NCBI GenBank assembly: GCA_046757645.1
Contig: JBHHYS010000009.1
Span: forward strand, 1-42,708
Source: JBHHYS01 sp046757645
Lineage (GTDB): Bacteria; Acidobacteriota; Terriglobia; Acidiferrales; 2-02-FULL-67-57
DNA: 42,708 nt
Direction of reading: 5' to 3'
A model generated the notes under the pieces. It was given only the letters and a program-made list of their open reading frames with translations, ran no database searches and was not told the origin of the DNA. The first letter of the stretch is position 1. Each line of letters begins with the position of its first letter. Shown here one piece after another: positions 7,560-15,481 of the stretch. A program made the position numbers and the translations under genes.

Positions 7560-8753
7560 TCAGGAAAAGAAGAGGATGGATTCGACGAAAGTCTCCGCCT
7601 GCATGCGCACCGTCTCGAAGACGCTCATCTTTTCTTCGTACTCGAACTCCAGGGTGGGCAAGCCGCTGTGTTCCACGGCCCGCTTCAGGCGCACGGCGTC
7701 GTAGAGCGCCGGTTCGCAGAACTTGGGGCTGGCGAAAATCACCCCTTGAACCGCTTTTTCCTGGCAGCGGTGCAGCAGGTCGTCCGTGCGGGAGCGCTGG
7801 CCGGGATTGTTCACCGAGGTGAGCACGGTGCGCTGCCGGTAGGCATCCACCAGCGCTGCCAGCGGGTCGCCGTCTTCAGCCACCGGGACCAGGAAAAACC
7901 GCATCCCGATTTGCAGATCGTCGTCCACCACCACGCAGCCAGCCTCTTCCAACACCGTGAGGAGCTCCAGCGGGGGCTGCTCGCAGAAGGCCCCGCGCAG
8001 CACCACCCGCACCAGGTCGCGCTTGGGGCGCGGGTTGGTTTCGCCCAAAGCCAGCGCCCGCTCCAGCAACCGGTTGTGGTCTTCGCGCGGCAGCACGTTG
8101 CCGGCGGCGGCCAGCGTGTAGACGTCCGACGCGGGCCACTGCTCGGGTCGGGCCGCCCGGCGCTGGTAGAGCTCGGTCAGCAGGGCACGATTACGGTTGT
8201 AGGTGCGGATGGCCTGTTGCAGGGCCGCGTCGGAAACCGCCTGGCTGGTTAGCTCGGCGAGGCCGCGCCGCAGGCGCTCGAGTTCGCCGCGGTAGTAGAC
8301 GCTGGCCGCGGGAGAGTCCACGTTCTGGGGGAGGTGAAGGTAGAAAACCAAGCCGTGGGGGAAGTTGTGCTGCCAGACGCCGGAGAGATTGCGGGCCACA
8401 TCACAGATTGACGGCACCACGAAAGCGTCGAGCCAGTCCAGGTGGCCGGCCAGGGCCAGCTCCAAGGTGCTGCGGGCAATCGAACAGACGAAGGACTGGA
8501 TGCGGGAATCGGCGTGGTCAATCTCCAGTTGGCCGCGGCCGCCGAACAAACTCACTGGCAAGGCGCCGGCAGCGGCGATCAGCGCCTGCGGGGTGTAGAC
8601 GGGAAAGCAGCCCACCACCTTCTTGGGCTTCCCCGGGCGCTGCTTCCAGGCGCGCACGGTGGGAAAGCTGAGGTCGAGGAGAAGGGCGCGACACTTCTCC
8701 ACCAGTTCGTCCCAGCGCCGGGCCGGCTCCCAGAACCGCTCAGTTTCACTCAC
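7560..8753 (-). CDS. bcrC: Benzoyl-CoA reductase catalytic subunit C (BcrC/BadD/BzdN-like)
   Basis: About 397 residues, HgdB-family partner of BcrB. Recognisable blocks: VVGCFPVYTPQALIAAAGAL near the N-terminus, FVVPSICDVARNLSGVWQ, LRGAFCEQPPLELL, GVIFASPKFCEPALYDAV and LEFEYEEKM near the C-terminus; the cysteines in these blocks are likely cluster ligands. I place the start at the GTG at 8753 because a GAGG lies eight bases before it; a GTG three codons upstream (8762) has no spacing for a ribosome site. First of the four reductase subunits, transcribed after the SDR gene with a twelve-base gap. No ferredoxin gene for electron supply lies within this operon. Confidence 0.88.
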   Translation of the reverse strand: MSETERFWEPARRWDELVEKCRALLLDLSFPTVRAWKQRPGKPKKVVGCFPVYTPQALIAAAGALPVSLFGGRGQLEIDHADSRIQSFVCSIARSTLELALAGHLDWLDAFVVPSICDVARNLSGVWQHNFPHGLVFYLHLPQNVDSPAASVYYRGELERLRRGLAELTSQAVSDAALQQAIRTYNRNRALLTELYQRRAARPEQWPASDVYTLAAAGNVLPREDHNRLLERALALGETNPRPKRDLVRVVLRGAFCEQPPLELLTVLEEAGCVVVDDDLQIGMRFFLVPVAEDGDPLAALVDAYRQRTVLTSVNNPGQRSRTDDLLHRCQEKAVQGVIFASPKFCEPALYDAVRLKRAVEHSGLPTLEFEYEEKMSVFETVRMQAETFVESILFFS

Positions 8754-8765
8754 GCGCCTCACCTC

Positions 8766-9485
8766 TCAGGCGGTCTGCCCGGCGTCCACCACAATCACCT
8801 GGCCGGTGATCTGGCGGGCTTGCTCCGAGCAGAGAAAAAAAATCACTGCGGCGATCTCCTCCGGCTGGGTGAGCCGCCCCAGGGCGCTCTCCCGCAGCGC
8901 CTGGTTGAGCACCTCCGGGGCCAGGCGTTCGGTCAGCGGGGTCTTCACCATCCCGGGAGCCACGGCGTTCACATTGACGTTGGCGGGACCCAGCTCCCGC
9001 GCTGCCGTGCGTGTCAAGGCGATCAAGCCGGCCTTGGCGGCGCTGTAGTTGGCCAGGCCCGCCTTGCCGCGGAGGGCGTTCACCGAGCTGACGTTCACCA
9101 CCTTGCCGCGCTTCTGCCGGCGCAGCACCGGGGCGGCGGCGCGCAAATAGTTGAAGGCGCCCTTCAAGTTGATGTCGATCACCTCATCCCAGTCGGCGTC
9201 ACTCATTTTCCAGAGCACGTGGTCGCGGCTGATGCCGGCATTGTTGATGAGCACATCCAGGCTGCCGTCCGCCCCCACCACTTCATTTAGGATGTTTTGC
9301 GCGGCTGAGAAGTCGCGCACATCCGTCCGAAAGAAGCGGCCGCCGCTGGCGGCAACCACGCGTTGCCCCGCCGGGGTTTCCTGCCTGTCCACCAGGCAAA
9401 CTTTTTCGCCCGCCTGCTGGAAGGCCTCGGCGGTGGCCAGCCCGATGCCGGACATACCGCCGGTGACCAAGACCACGCGCGGCAT
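8766..9485 (-). CDS. Short-chain dehydrogenase/reductase (BzdZ-like or 3-hydroxyacyl-CoA dehydrogenase)
   Basis: 239 residues, classical SDR. TGGMSGIG cofactor loop at residues 7-14, NNAG, catalytic Ser in NVSSVN and YSAAK with the Tyr-x3-Lys pair, then NAVAPGMVKTPLTE and a C-terminal ITGQVIVVDAG. The frame stays open upstream, but the ATG at 9485 is preceded by TGGAG at good spacing and gives the family's normal N-terminus (MPRVVLVTGG). It overlaps the ribosome-site region with the end of the crotonase gene. The Azoarcus bzd cluster also carries an SDR gene (bzdZ). Likely reaction: NAD-dependent oxidation of a hydroxyacyl-CoA intermediate downstream of ring opening; the substrate is inferred from context only. 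Confidence 0.85.
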   Translation of the reverse strand: MPRVVLVTGGMSGIGLATAEAFQQAGEKVCLVDRQETPAGQRVVAASGGRFFRTDVRDFSAAQNILNEVVGADGSLDVLINNAGISRDHVLWKMSDADWDEVIDINLKGAFNYLRAAAPVLRRQKRGKVVNVSSVNALRGKAGLANYSAAKAGLIALTRTAARELGPANVNVNAVAPGMVKTPLTERLAPEVLNQALRESALGRLTQPEEIAAVIFFLCSEQARQITGQVIVVDAGQTA

Positions 9486-9489
9486 CCAT

Positions 9490-10446
9490 TCACTCCAGCC
9501 GGGCTCCGCAGAGGCCGCAGTGCGTGAAAGCCTCCGGCAAGCCCTTGGCCCGGCACTTTGCACAGGTCTTGGTCGGGGGTCCGAAGAGGTACTCGCTGGA
9601 GCCGCCCTGGGCGGCGCGCTCCCGCAGGCCCCGGTAGTCGGGCGGACGCTTCTCGACAAAGGCGGACATGCCCTCGTACGGCTCCGCGCCGGTGAAGTGA
9701 AGCGTCAGCCAGTCGCGAGCGTGCCCGATGGAGAGATACCAGACCAGGTCCTTCCAAAAGTTGACCTGCTGCTTGGTGTAGCGCAGGCACTCGGGGAACT
9801 TATCCAGCAGCTTCTGTGCCAGGGTGTTGACCGCCTCGTCCAGCTGCCCCTGGGGCACCACTTGGTTGACCAAGCCCCACGCCAACGCCTGGGGGGCGGA
9901 AATAGACTCGCTCAAGAAGAGCATCTCGCGGGCGCGACGGTCACCGATGGTGATGGGCAGCCACTGGGTGGCGCCCCCGGCAGCCACCGAGCCTACCCGC
10001 GTGCCCACCTGGCGGAAGATGGCGTGCTCGGCGGCGACCGCCAGGTCGCAGGCCAGGTTCATCTCATTGCCGCCACCCACCACCATGCCGTTAATGCGGG
10101 CGATCACCGGCTTGCCGCTGTTGCGGATGGCGTCGAGCGCTTCCTGGAAGCAGGTCATATACTTCCAATAGTCGCGGGGCGTGCGGGTGTAGACCTCAGC
10201 GTACTCCTTGACGTCGCCGCCCGTGCAGAAGGCCTTCTCGCCGGCGCCGGTGAGCACGATGACGCCGACCTGGTCGTCGAAGGTCGCGGCCCGGAAGGCC
10301 TCCCGCAGCTCGACCAAACAAGGGGTGTTGTAGGCGTTGTAGACCTCGGGGCGGTTGATGGTGATGCGCGCCACCAGGTCGCTTTTGGCGTACTCAAGGA
10401 AGCGGAACTTCAAGTCGTCAGCGGCTCGGCTCTCAAAATAGCGCAC
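9490..10446 (-). CDS. Crotonase-family ring hydrolase/hydratase, likely 6-oxocyclohex-1-ene-1-carbonyl-CoA hydrolase-like (Oah/BamA-like)
   Basis: 318 residues. Crotonase core with oxyanion-hole motifs AFCTGGDVKEYAE and NGMVVGGGNEMNLACDLAVA, and a GMSAFVEKRPPDYR tail. The FCTGG-x-KEYAE block resembles BamA/Oah ring-opening hydrolases more than the diene hydratase Dch. It lacks the roughly 40-residue insertion I associate with BamA, and it ends in an unusual zinc-ribbon-like segment with CAKC and CGLC pairs (last 30 residues). GTG start with AAGGAGG seven bases upstream. Position between had and the SDR gene matches ring-reduction operons. It could instead be a diene hydratase or a bifunctional substitute; only one crotonase is encoded in the operon. 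Confidence 0.75.
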   Translation of the reverse strand: MRYFESRAADDLKFRFLEYAKSDLVARITINRPEVYNAYNTPCLVELREAFRAATFDDQVGVIVLTGAGEKAFCTGGDVKEYAEVYTRTPRDYWKYMTCFQEALDAIRNSGKPVIARINGMVVGGGNEMNLACDLAVAAEHAIFRQVGTRVGSVAAGGATQWLPITIGDRRAREMLFLSESISAPQALAWGLVNQVVPQGQLDEAVNTLAQKLLDKFPECLRYTKQQVNFWKDLVWYLSIGHARDWLTLHFTGAEPYEGMSAFVEKRPPDYRGLRERAAQGGSSEYLFGPPTKTCAKCRAKGLPEAFTHCGLCGARLE

Positions 10447-10461
10447 CGGCGCCTCCTTCCT

Positions 10462-11496
10462 TCAGGCAGCTTGCTTTCCGGCGGGTAACACGATTCCGCG
10501 CAGCCCTTCCCCTCGGCGGAGCGCCTCCAAGCCCCGGAAGAGATCGTCCAGGGCGTAGCGCCCGGTGACCAGCGGACCCAGCTTCACCCGCCCGGCGCGC
10601 ACCAGCTCGATCAACTCGGGGTAGTCGGTGGGCCGGCAGCCCAGGCTGCCGAGGATTTGGAGTTCGAAGAACATCATCTTCGAAAAGGGCAGGGTAACCG
10701 GCTCGGCGCTGTAGCCCACCACACACAGCCGTCCGCCGGGACGCAAGGAGTCGTAGGCGGCGCGGATGGTCTCCGGCTTGCCAATGACTTCCATGGCGAC
10801 GTCCACGCCACCGCCGGTTCGCTGCTTCAATTCCTTGTCCACCCGCGCGACCGAGCGGGAGTTGAGTGTATCGCGAGCCCCGAAGTGGCGGGCCAGCTCC
10901 AGCTTGTGGGCGTCGATGTCCACCCCGATGACGTGCCCGCCAGCCAGGGCGGCGAACTGCACCGCGTTGATGCCCACACCCCCGCAGCCGAAGATGGCGA
11001 CCGTCTCGCCCACCTGCACCCGGGCGCGATGCTTGACCGCGTGGTAGGGCGTGGACATGGCGTCGCCGATCAAGCAGGCTTCAGCGAGGGGTATGTCGGG
11101 GGGCAGGGGGAAGCAATCCTTGGCCGGGGCCACCACGTACTCGGCGTAGGCGCCGTCAACGTGATTCCCCAACATCTTCATCTGCTCGCAGATGTTCTCT
11201 CTCCCGGTGCGGCAGGCGCGGCAAGTTCCGCAGGTAAAGACAGCCGGCAACAGGACGCGGTCGCCCTCGCGGAAACGCGCCACCGCCGGCCCCAGCCCGG
11301 CCACCGTGCCCGAGACCTCGTGCCCCAGGATGACCGGGGACTTGAAGGTGGGGACGCCGTGGTCAAGGTAGTGCAGGTCGGTATGGCAGATGCCGCAAGC
11401 GGCGACGCGAACCAGGATTTCCCCGGCGGCCGGTTCAGGCGTGGGAACTTGGCTCAGTTCCAGCCGGCCCCCGGAATGTAAGACGGCTGCTTTCAC
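10462..11496 (-). CDS. had: Zinc alcohol dehydrogenase, likely 6-hydroxycyclohex-1-ene-1-carbonyl-CoA dehydrogenase
   Basis: 344 residues, medium-chain zinc dehydrogenase. Catalytic zinc region CGICHTDLHYLD and GHEVSG; structural zinc loop with CGTCRACRTGRENIC; nucleotide motif GCGGVG followed by GVDID with Asp at the end of the second strand, implying NAD rather than NADP. In ring-reduction operons this enzyme oxidises the 6-hydroxy intermediate formed after benzoyl-CoA reduction and hydration. A TTG at 11520 extends the frame, but the GTG at 11496 has GGGAG five bases upstream, gives the usual N-terminus (MKAAVLHSGG), and leaves a sensible leader of about 35 bases from the sigma-54 promoter. 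First gene of the seven-gene operon. Confidence 0.85.
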   Translation of the reverse strand: MKAAVLHSGGRLELSQVPTPEPAAGEILVRVAACGICHTDLHYLDHGVPTFKSPVILGHEVSGTVAGLGPAVARFREGDRVLLPAVFTCGTCRACRTGRENICEQMKMLGNHVDGAYAEYVVAPAKDCFPLPPDIPLAEACLIGDAMSTPYHAVKHRARVQVGETVAIFGCGGVGINAVQFAALAGGHVIGVDIDAHKLELARHFGARDTLNSRSVARVDKELKQRTGGGVDVAMEVIGKPETIRAAYDSLRPGGRLCVVGYSAEPVTLPFSKMMFFELQILGSLGCRPTDYPELIELVRAGRVKLGPLVTGRYALDDLFRGLEALRRGEGLRGIVLPAGKQAA

Positions 11497-11541
11497 CGAC
11501 GCTCCCGATTGGGGGTGCAACTCGCCCCCTGGAGCGAGACA

Positions 11542-11556
11542 GCAATATGACTGCCA
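11542..11556 (-). promoter_or_regulatory. Sigma-54 (-24/-12) promoter of the had-bcr operon
   Basis: On the minus strand the sequence reads TGGCAG-TCATA-TTGC: invariant GG and GC with correct spacing, against the consensus TGGCAC-N5-TTGC. Predicted transcription start near 11531, 35 bases before the had GTG. A GACAAAATGTC palindrome (11563-11573) lies immediately upstream. An NtrC-type activator gene sits divergently next door. Confidence 0.8.
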
Positions 11557-11856
11557 GGCAGCGACAAAATGTCCGCCCCGCCCGAAGCTCGCAACTGATT
11601 GACCCGCAAGGAATTAGCTGATACGCCGGAACCGCCGTCGGCTTTTGGGGTCGAACCCGGAGGCGGCCTCTGAGTGATTTGGCGAGGAGGGGCGAAATAT
11701 TCCCCAGTGAGTGTTACTCCTCCTAAACAGACCCCTAGGGCGTTCACCCGCCTAACTCGTTGACTTAAATGGTGCTAGCGAATAAGTGGGCTCCTCTTCT
11801 GCGGGGGAAGGTCCCGTGCTCTCCGCCAAGCAGGCTCTTGAGGAGGCAACCCGCAG
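11557..11856. other. Divergent regulatory region between the bcr operon and the sensor kinase
   Basis: 300 bases without a gene. It should hold activator-binding sites for the sigma-54 promoter at 11542-11556 and the promoter of the kinase/regulator pair. Visible dyads: GACAAAATGTC (11563-11573) and GAGTGTTACTC (11709-11719). The only -35-like element for the plus strand is TTGACT at 11760, with a poor -10 partner. An AGGAGG ribosome site for the kinase is at 11841-11846. Confidence 0.5.
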
Positions 11857-13875
11857 GTGGAATCTTTCTTTTGGCATCTGGCCAATCGCACCGCCGAGAC
11901 CCAGTTCATCTTCAACCTCTTCCACTTGTTGCTGGCCGGATTGACGCTGCTGGTTTTGCTGCATCAACTCCGGGCGAGTCGCGAAGCCGCCCACCCGGCG
12001 CCCGACCGGCTGCTTCCGCTGGGCTTCCTGCTTCTGGTCCTGCACTTCGCCCTTCTCACCCTGTATTTCGGCGCCGCCTTTTTCCTGCACAAGGAGTGGG
12101 GCTGGGCCGGCTTCGAACCGATCGCCCACGCTCTGCTGGCCTGGGGGTTGCTGGTGGTGGTGGCCGCCTACCTGAAGGCCGAGGGCGACGTGCATGCTCG
12201 TCTGGCGCGCTGGCCGCTGCGCGGCTGCGGGGTGGTGGCCGGGGCGGTGGTGTTCGACCTCTTGCTGTCCTTCCCCCTGTGGGCCTCGGGTGAGCGCTCC
12301 CATTCGGCGGCCATGTTCCTTATCGATCTCCTAACCTTTCTCGCCGTCGGGCTCGGAATCCAGGCACTCCTGCGGGGGGAAAGAGAGGGGAAGCGGGCCA
12401 GCCTGGCTGCCCTCTTCGCCGTGGGTGCGGCTCTTTTCTTGCACGCCGCTCCGGTTTTCCTGCCGCGGCCGGCAGCAATTCTCGTCTGGAATGCGGAACA
12501 GCATATGCTCTCGGTGGCCTTGTTCGCTTTCGCCTGGGCGACCGGCGAGCGCTCCCGCAATCTGCTCGATCGCGTGTTTGTGCGCTTGAATTTGACCCTC
12601 ATCGTTCTTGCCAGCCTGATCATGCTGATCACCGCCGGCATGGAAAAGTACCAGTATTTGCACCTGGCCGAAGAGCGCTCCATGAACCTGGCGGAGTTTC
12701 TCCGCGGCCACATCGTCTACTACCGGGTGCGGGGGGAGAATCTGGAAAGCATTTTCAAGCATCCGGAAGTCCTGCGGCGAGTGGTGGTGGAGTTTGGCAC
12801 CCTGCCCGAGCTCCGCGAAGTCAGAGTCTATCTGGATGGCCAGCGCGCCAGCTTCCACTACACCCAAGATTGGGAAATCCGGGAGGAGATCGCGCCCCTC
12901 TCGGCCATCGCCGGGGCCGATCCCGCAGAGGGGCTGGCGAACAGCTTCCAGATGATTCACTTGCCCATCGAAGCGGGGAGGGATTCCGGCAGCCGGATCG
13001 AGTTCTGGGGGACGATGGACTACATCAACGAATACATCGGCAAGTACATCATCCTGATTTACTTCTTGTTCACCATCATGGTGGGCTTGGCGACCGGAAT
13101 CATCGGGATTATCGTCCGCGACACGGATCGGCGACTCCGCCGACAGTATGCCCAATTGCAGGATACCCACCAGCAACTCGCCCAGGCGGCCAAGCTGGCC
13201 TCGGTGGGGCAACTGGCCGGAGGCATGGCGCACGAAATCAACAACCCCATCACCAGCATCCTCTCACTCGCCAGTCACATGGGAGAGGACAAAGGCGCTG
13301 GCACACTGACCGCCCGCCAGCGCCACAGCTTGCAGGTGATCGCCCAGCAGGCCCAGCGGGTGTCGAAGATTGTGGGAAACCTGCTGACCTTCTCCCGCCA
13401 AACCCGCTTGGAGTTGAGCCGGGTGGAGGTACCGGAGCTGATCGACACCGCCGTGACCCTGGTGCAGTACCGGCTCCGGGAGAGAAGGATTCGTCTCCGG
13501 CGGGAGATTGATTCGCGTCTGCCCGTGGTTCTGGGGGATGCTGGCCGACTGACAGAAGTGATTGTCAACCTACTCAACAACGCCATTGACGCCATGCCCG
13601 CCGGCGGCACGTTGACCCTGCGCGCCTCGCGGAACCCGAACGCGAAGGGCGGGGTGCGCGTGGAAGTGAAAGATACGGGCGGAGGAATTCCTCCCGAGCA
13701 ACTCTCCCGCATCTTTGATCCCTTTTTCACCACCAAGGAACCGGGGCGCGGCACCGGGCTGGGCTTGTCGATCAGTCACGGCATTGTCAAGGATCACGGC
13801 GGCCAGATCTGGGCCGAGAGCCAGCCGTCCGCCGGCACCACCCTGGTGGTGACCCTGCCAAAGGAGGGAAGTTGA
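11857..13875 (+). CDS. Membrane sensor histidine kinase
   Basis: 672 residues, GTG start ten bases after AGGAGG. The first ~230 residues hold about six or seven hydrophobic segments (a multi-pass input module), followed by another segment near residue 248, a soluble stretch of about 130 residues that could be periplasmic, and a further membrane segment near residue 400. The kinase core follows: GGMAHEINNPITSI with phospho-accepting His459, N box NLLNNAIDAMP, G1 DTGGGIP, F box FDPFFTTK and G2 GTGLGLSISHG. It ends one base before the regulator's ATG, so the two are a cognate pair. The signal is unknown; the membrane-embedded input domain fits a hydrophobic, quinone or envelope redox signal, which is inference only. 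Confidence 0.9.
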   Translation: MESFFWHLANRTAETQFIFNLFHLLLAGLTLLVLLHQLRASREAAHPAPDRLLPLGFLLLVLHFALLTLYFGAAFFLHKEWGWAGFEPIAHALLAWGLLVVVAAYLKAEGDVHARLARWPLRGCGVVAGAVVFDLLLSFPLWASGERSHSAAMFLIDLLTFLAVGLGIQALLRGEREGKRASLAALFAVGAALFLHAAPVFLPRPAAILVWNAEQHMLSVALFAFAWATGERSRNLLDRVFVRLNLTLIVLASLIMLITAGMEKYQYLHLAEERSMNLAEFLRGHIVYYRVRGENLESIFKHPEVLRRVVVEFGTLPELREVRVYLDGQRASFHYTQDWEIREEIAPLSAIAGADPAEGLANSFQMIHLPIEAGRDSGSRIEFWGTMDYINEYIGKYIILIYFLFTIMVGLATGIIGIIVRDTDRRLRRQYAQLQDTHQQLAQAAKLASVGQLAGGMAHEINNPITSILSLASHMGEDKGAGTLTARQRHSLQVIAQQAQRVSKIVGNLLTFSRQTRLELSRVEVPELIDTAVTLVQYRLRERRIRLRREIDSRLPVVLGDAGRLTEVIVNLLNNAIDAMPAGGTLTLRASRNPNAKGGVRVEVKDTGGGIPPEQLSRIFDPFFTTKEPGRGTGLGLSISHGIVKDHGGQIWAESQPSAGTTLVVTLPKEGS

Positions 13876-13876
13876 G

Positions 13877-15301
13877 ATGACCGGATTCATCCTGGTGATC
13901 GACGACGATGAAGCGATTCTGCAAAGTTGCCGAACCATCCTCGAAGACCAGGGCCACAAAGTCGAGGTCGCTCCCGACGGCAGCACAGGTTTGGCCCGCC
14001 TGCGCCAGAAATCGTTTGACTTGGCTTTGATCGACCTGAAAATGCCGGGGCTGAACGGGCTCGAAACCCTCGAACAGGCGGGAAGCATTGACCCGGATCT
14101 GGTGTCCATCATCTTCACCGCCTATGGAACCATCGAGTCCGCCGTGGAGGCGGTCAAAGAAGGCGCCTTCAATTACATCACCAAGCCTTTTACCGCCGCT
14201 CAGCTCGCCGCCGCAGTGTCCAAGGGGCTCGAACACGGCCGGCTGCTGCGGGACAACGTGCGGCTGCGCCAGGAGTTGAAGCAGTGCTGCCCCGTGCACG
14301 CAATTATCGGCCACAGTGCCCCGCTGCAGATGGTGCTGGCCACGCTCGCCAAGGTGGCTCCCTCGGAGGCCAACGTGCTGGTGAGCGGGGAGAGCGGGAC
14401 AGGCAAGGAGTTGATTGCCCGGGCGCTGCACGCCAACAGCGCCCGCGCCCAGGCGCCGTTCGTGGCGGTGGACTGCGCTGCCTTGCCCTCCAATCTGCTG
14501 GAAAGCGAGCTGTTCGGGCATGAGAAAGGCGCTTTCACCGGAGCCAACCAAGCCAAGCGGGGCCTGCTGCAGTTGGCCCACGGCGGTACGGTTTTCCTCG
14601 ACGAGATTGGTGAGCTGAGTTTGGAGTTGCAGGCCAAGCTGTTGCGCACCTTGCAAGAGCGCACCTTCCGCCGCCTGGGCGGCGAGCGCCTGGTAAGCGT
14701 GGACATCCGGGTCATCTCCTCCACGAATCGCGATCTGGACGCCGAGGTCCAACAGGGACGCTTCCGCGCGGATCTGCTTTACCGCTTGAACGTGGTGAAC
14801 ATCCACCTCCCCCCCTTGCGCGAGCGCGGGGGCGACGTGGCCCTGCTGGTCCACCACTTCTTGGAGGGATTCGCCCGCGCCACCAACAAGGCGTGCCTGC
14901 GGATCACCCCGGAGGCCTTGCGGCTGCTCGAGCAGTATCAGTGGCCGGGCAACATCCGGGAACTGCACAACGTGGTGGAACGTGCCGTGGTGCTGTGCGA
15001 CACCGACACCGTGCGGGTGCGCGACCTCCCCGACTACATTCGCGAGCAAGCCCGGATGAGCAAGCAGATTCGCGCCGCGATCGGCTACAAAGCCGCACGG
15101 GAGCGCTGGGTCGAATCCCAGGGAAAACAGTACCTGACCGGCCTGCTCCGCCGGCACCACGGCAACATCTCCGCGGTCGCCCGCGAGGCCCAGATCTCGC
15201 GCAAGTCAGTCTATGAGCTGCTGCGGCGGTTCGACATCGATGCCCGGCCGTTCCATCCGGCGTTCGAACAGAGCCCCTCTTCCGTTGTTACCCACCCGTA
15301 A
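13877..15301 (+). CDS. NtrC-type sigma-54-dependent response regulator
   Basis: 474 residues. Receiver domain 1-115 with IDDDE acidic patch and phospho-acceptor Asp53 in LIDLKMPGLNG, then T and K switch residues in FTAYGT and ITKPF. Central AAA+ domain with Walker A GESGTGKE (about residue 171), the sigma-54 contact loop GAFTGA (about 220), and DLLYRLNVVNIHLPPLRERGG. C-terminal Fis-type helix-turn-helix (NISAVAREAQISRKSVYELL). It requires sigma-54 promoters as targets; the only convincing one in the window is upstream of had, divergent from this pair. It may also act on the downstream copper/heme locus, but I see no -24/-12 element there. Confidence 0.92.
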   Translation: MTGFILVIDDDEAILQSCRTILEDQGHKVEVAPDGSTGLARLRQKSFDLALIDLKMPGLNGLETLEQAGSIDPDLVSIIFTAYGTIESAVEAVKEGAFNYITKPFTAAQLAAAVSKGLEHGRLLRDNVRLRQELKQCCPVHAIIGHSAPLQMVLATLAKVAPSEANVLVSGESGTGKELIARALHANSARAQAPFVAVDCAALPSNLLESELFGHEKGAFTGANQAKRGLLQLAHGGTVFLDEIGELSLELQAKLLRTLQERTFRRLGGERLVSVDIRVISSTNRDLDAEVQQGRFRADLLYRLNVVNIHLPPLRERGGDVALLVHHFLEGFARATNKACLRITPEALRLLEQYQWPGNIRELHNVVERAVVLCDTDTVRVRDLPDYIREQARMSKQIRAAIGYKAARERWVESQGKQYLTGLLRRHHGNISAVAREAQISRKSVYELLRRFDIDARPFHPAFEQSPSSVVTHP

Positions 15302-15336
15302 CGCCACCACCCTGCGAGCGTAACCTGCGGGTAACA
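15286..15336. repeat. Inverted repeat at the end of the response-regulator gene
   Basis: TGTTACCC (15286-15293) and GGGTAACA (15329-15336) are perfect inverted arms 35 bases apart, straddling the regulator's stop codon; GTTAC...GTAAC also pairs locally. No T-run follows, so it may be an operator, an mRNA structure or chance. Confidence 0.4.
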
Positions 15337-15481
15337 GGAAGCGCCTGCGCACAACCGTCCCCCCCGAACGCTCTTTCCCAGACAACTAACTGACAGAAAA
15401 GAAGATACGCCCAGAGCGCCACCGCCCCACAAAAGTTAGGAAGGCGAACTGCTCTCGAACCGGGCGCTCACAAGACATCCG

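Noticed and set aside
5691..8252. Very long plus-strand open frame opposite bcrA, bcrB and bcrC
   Set aside because: It spans three real genes of the other strand and resembles no family; a compositional shadow.
4583..8753. 2-Hydroxyacyl-CoA dehydratase with activase
   Set aside because: Two distinct ATPase subunits plus had- and oah-like genes fit benzoyl-CoA reductase better; a dehydratase needs one activase type.
11760..11788. Sigma-70 promoter for the kinase gene
   Set aside because: TTGACT is acceptable but the -10 partner (TAAGTG) is too poor to report as a feature.
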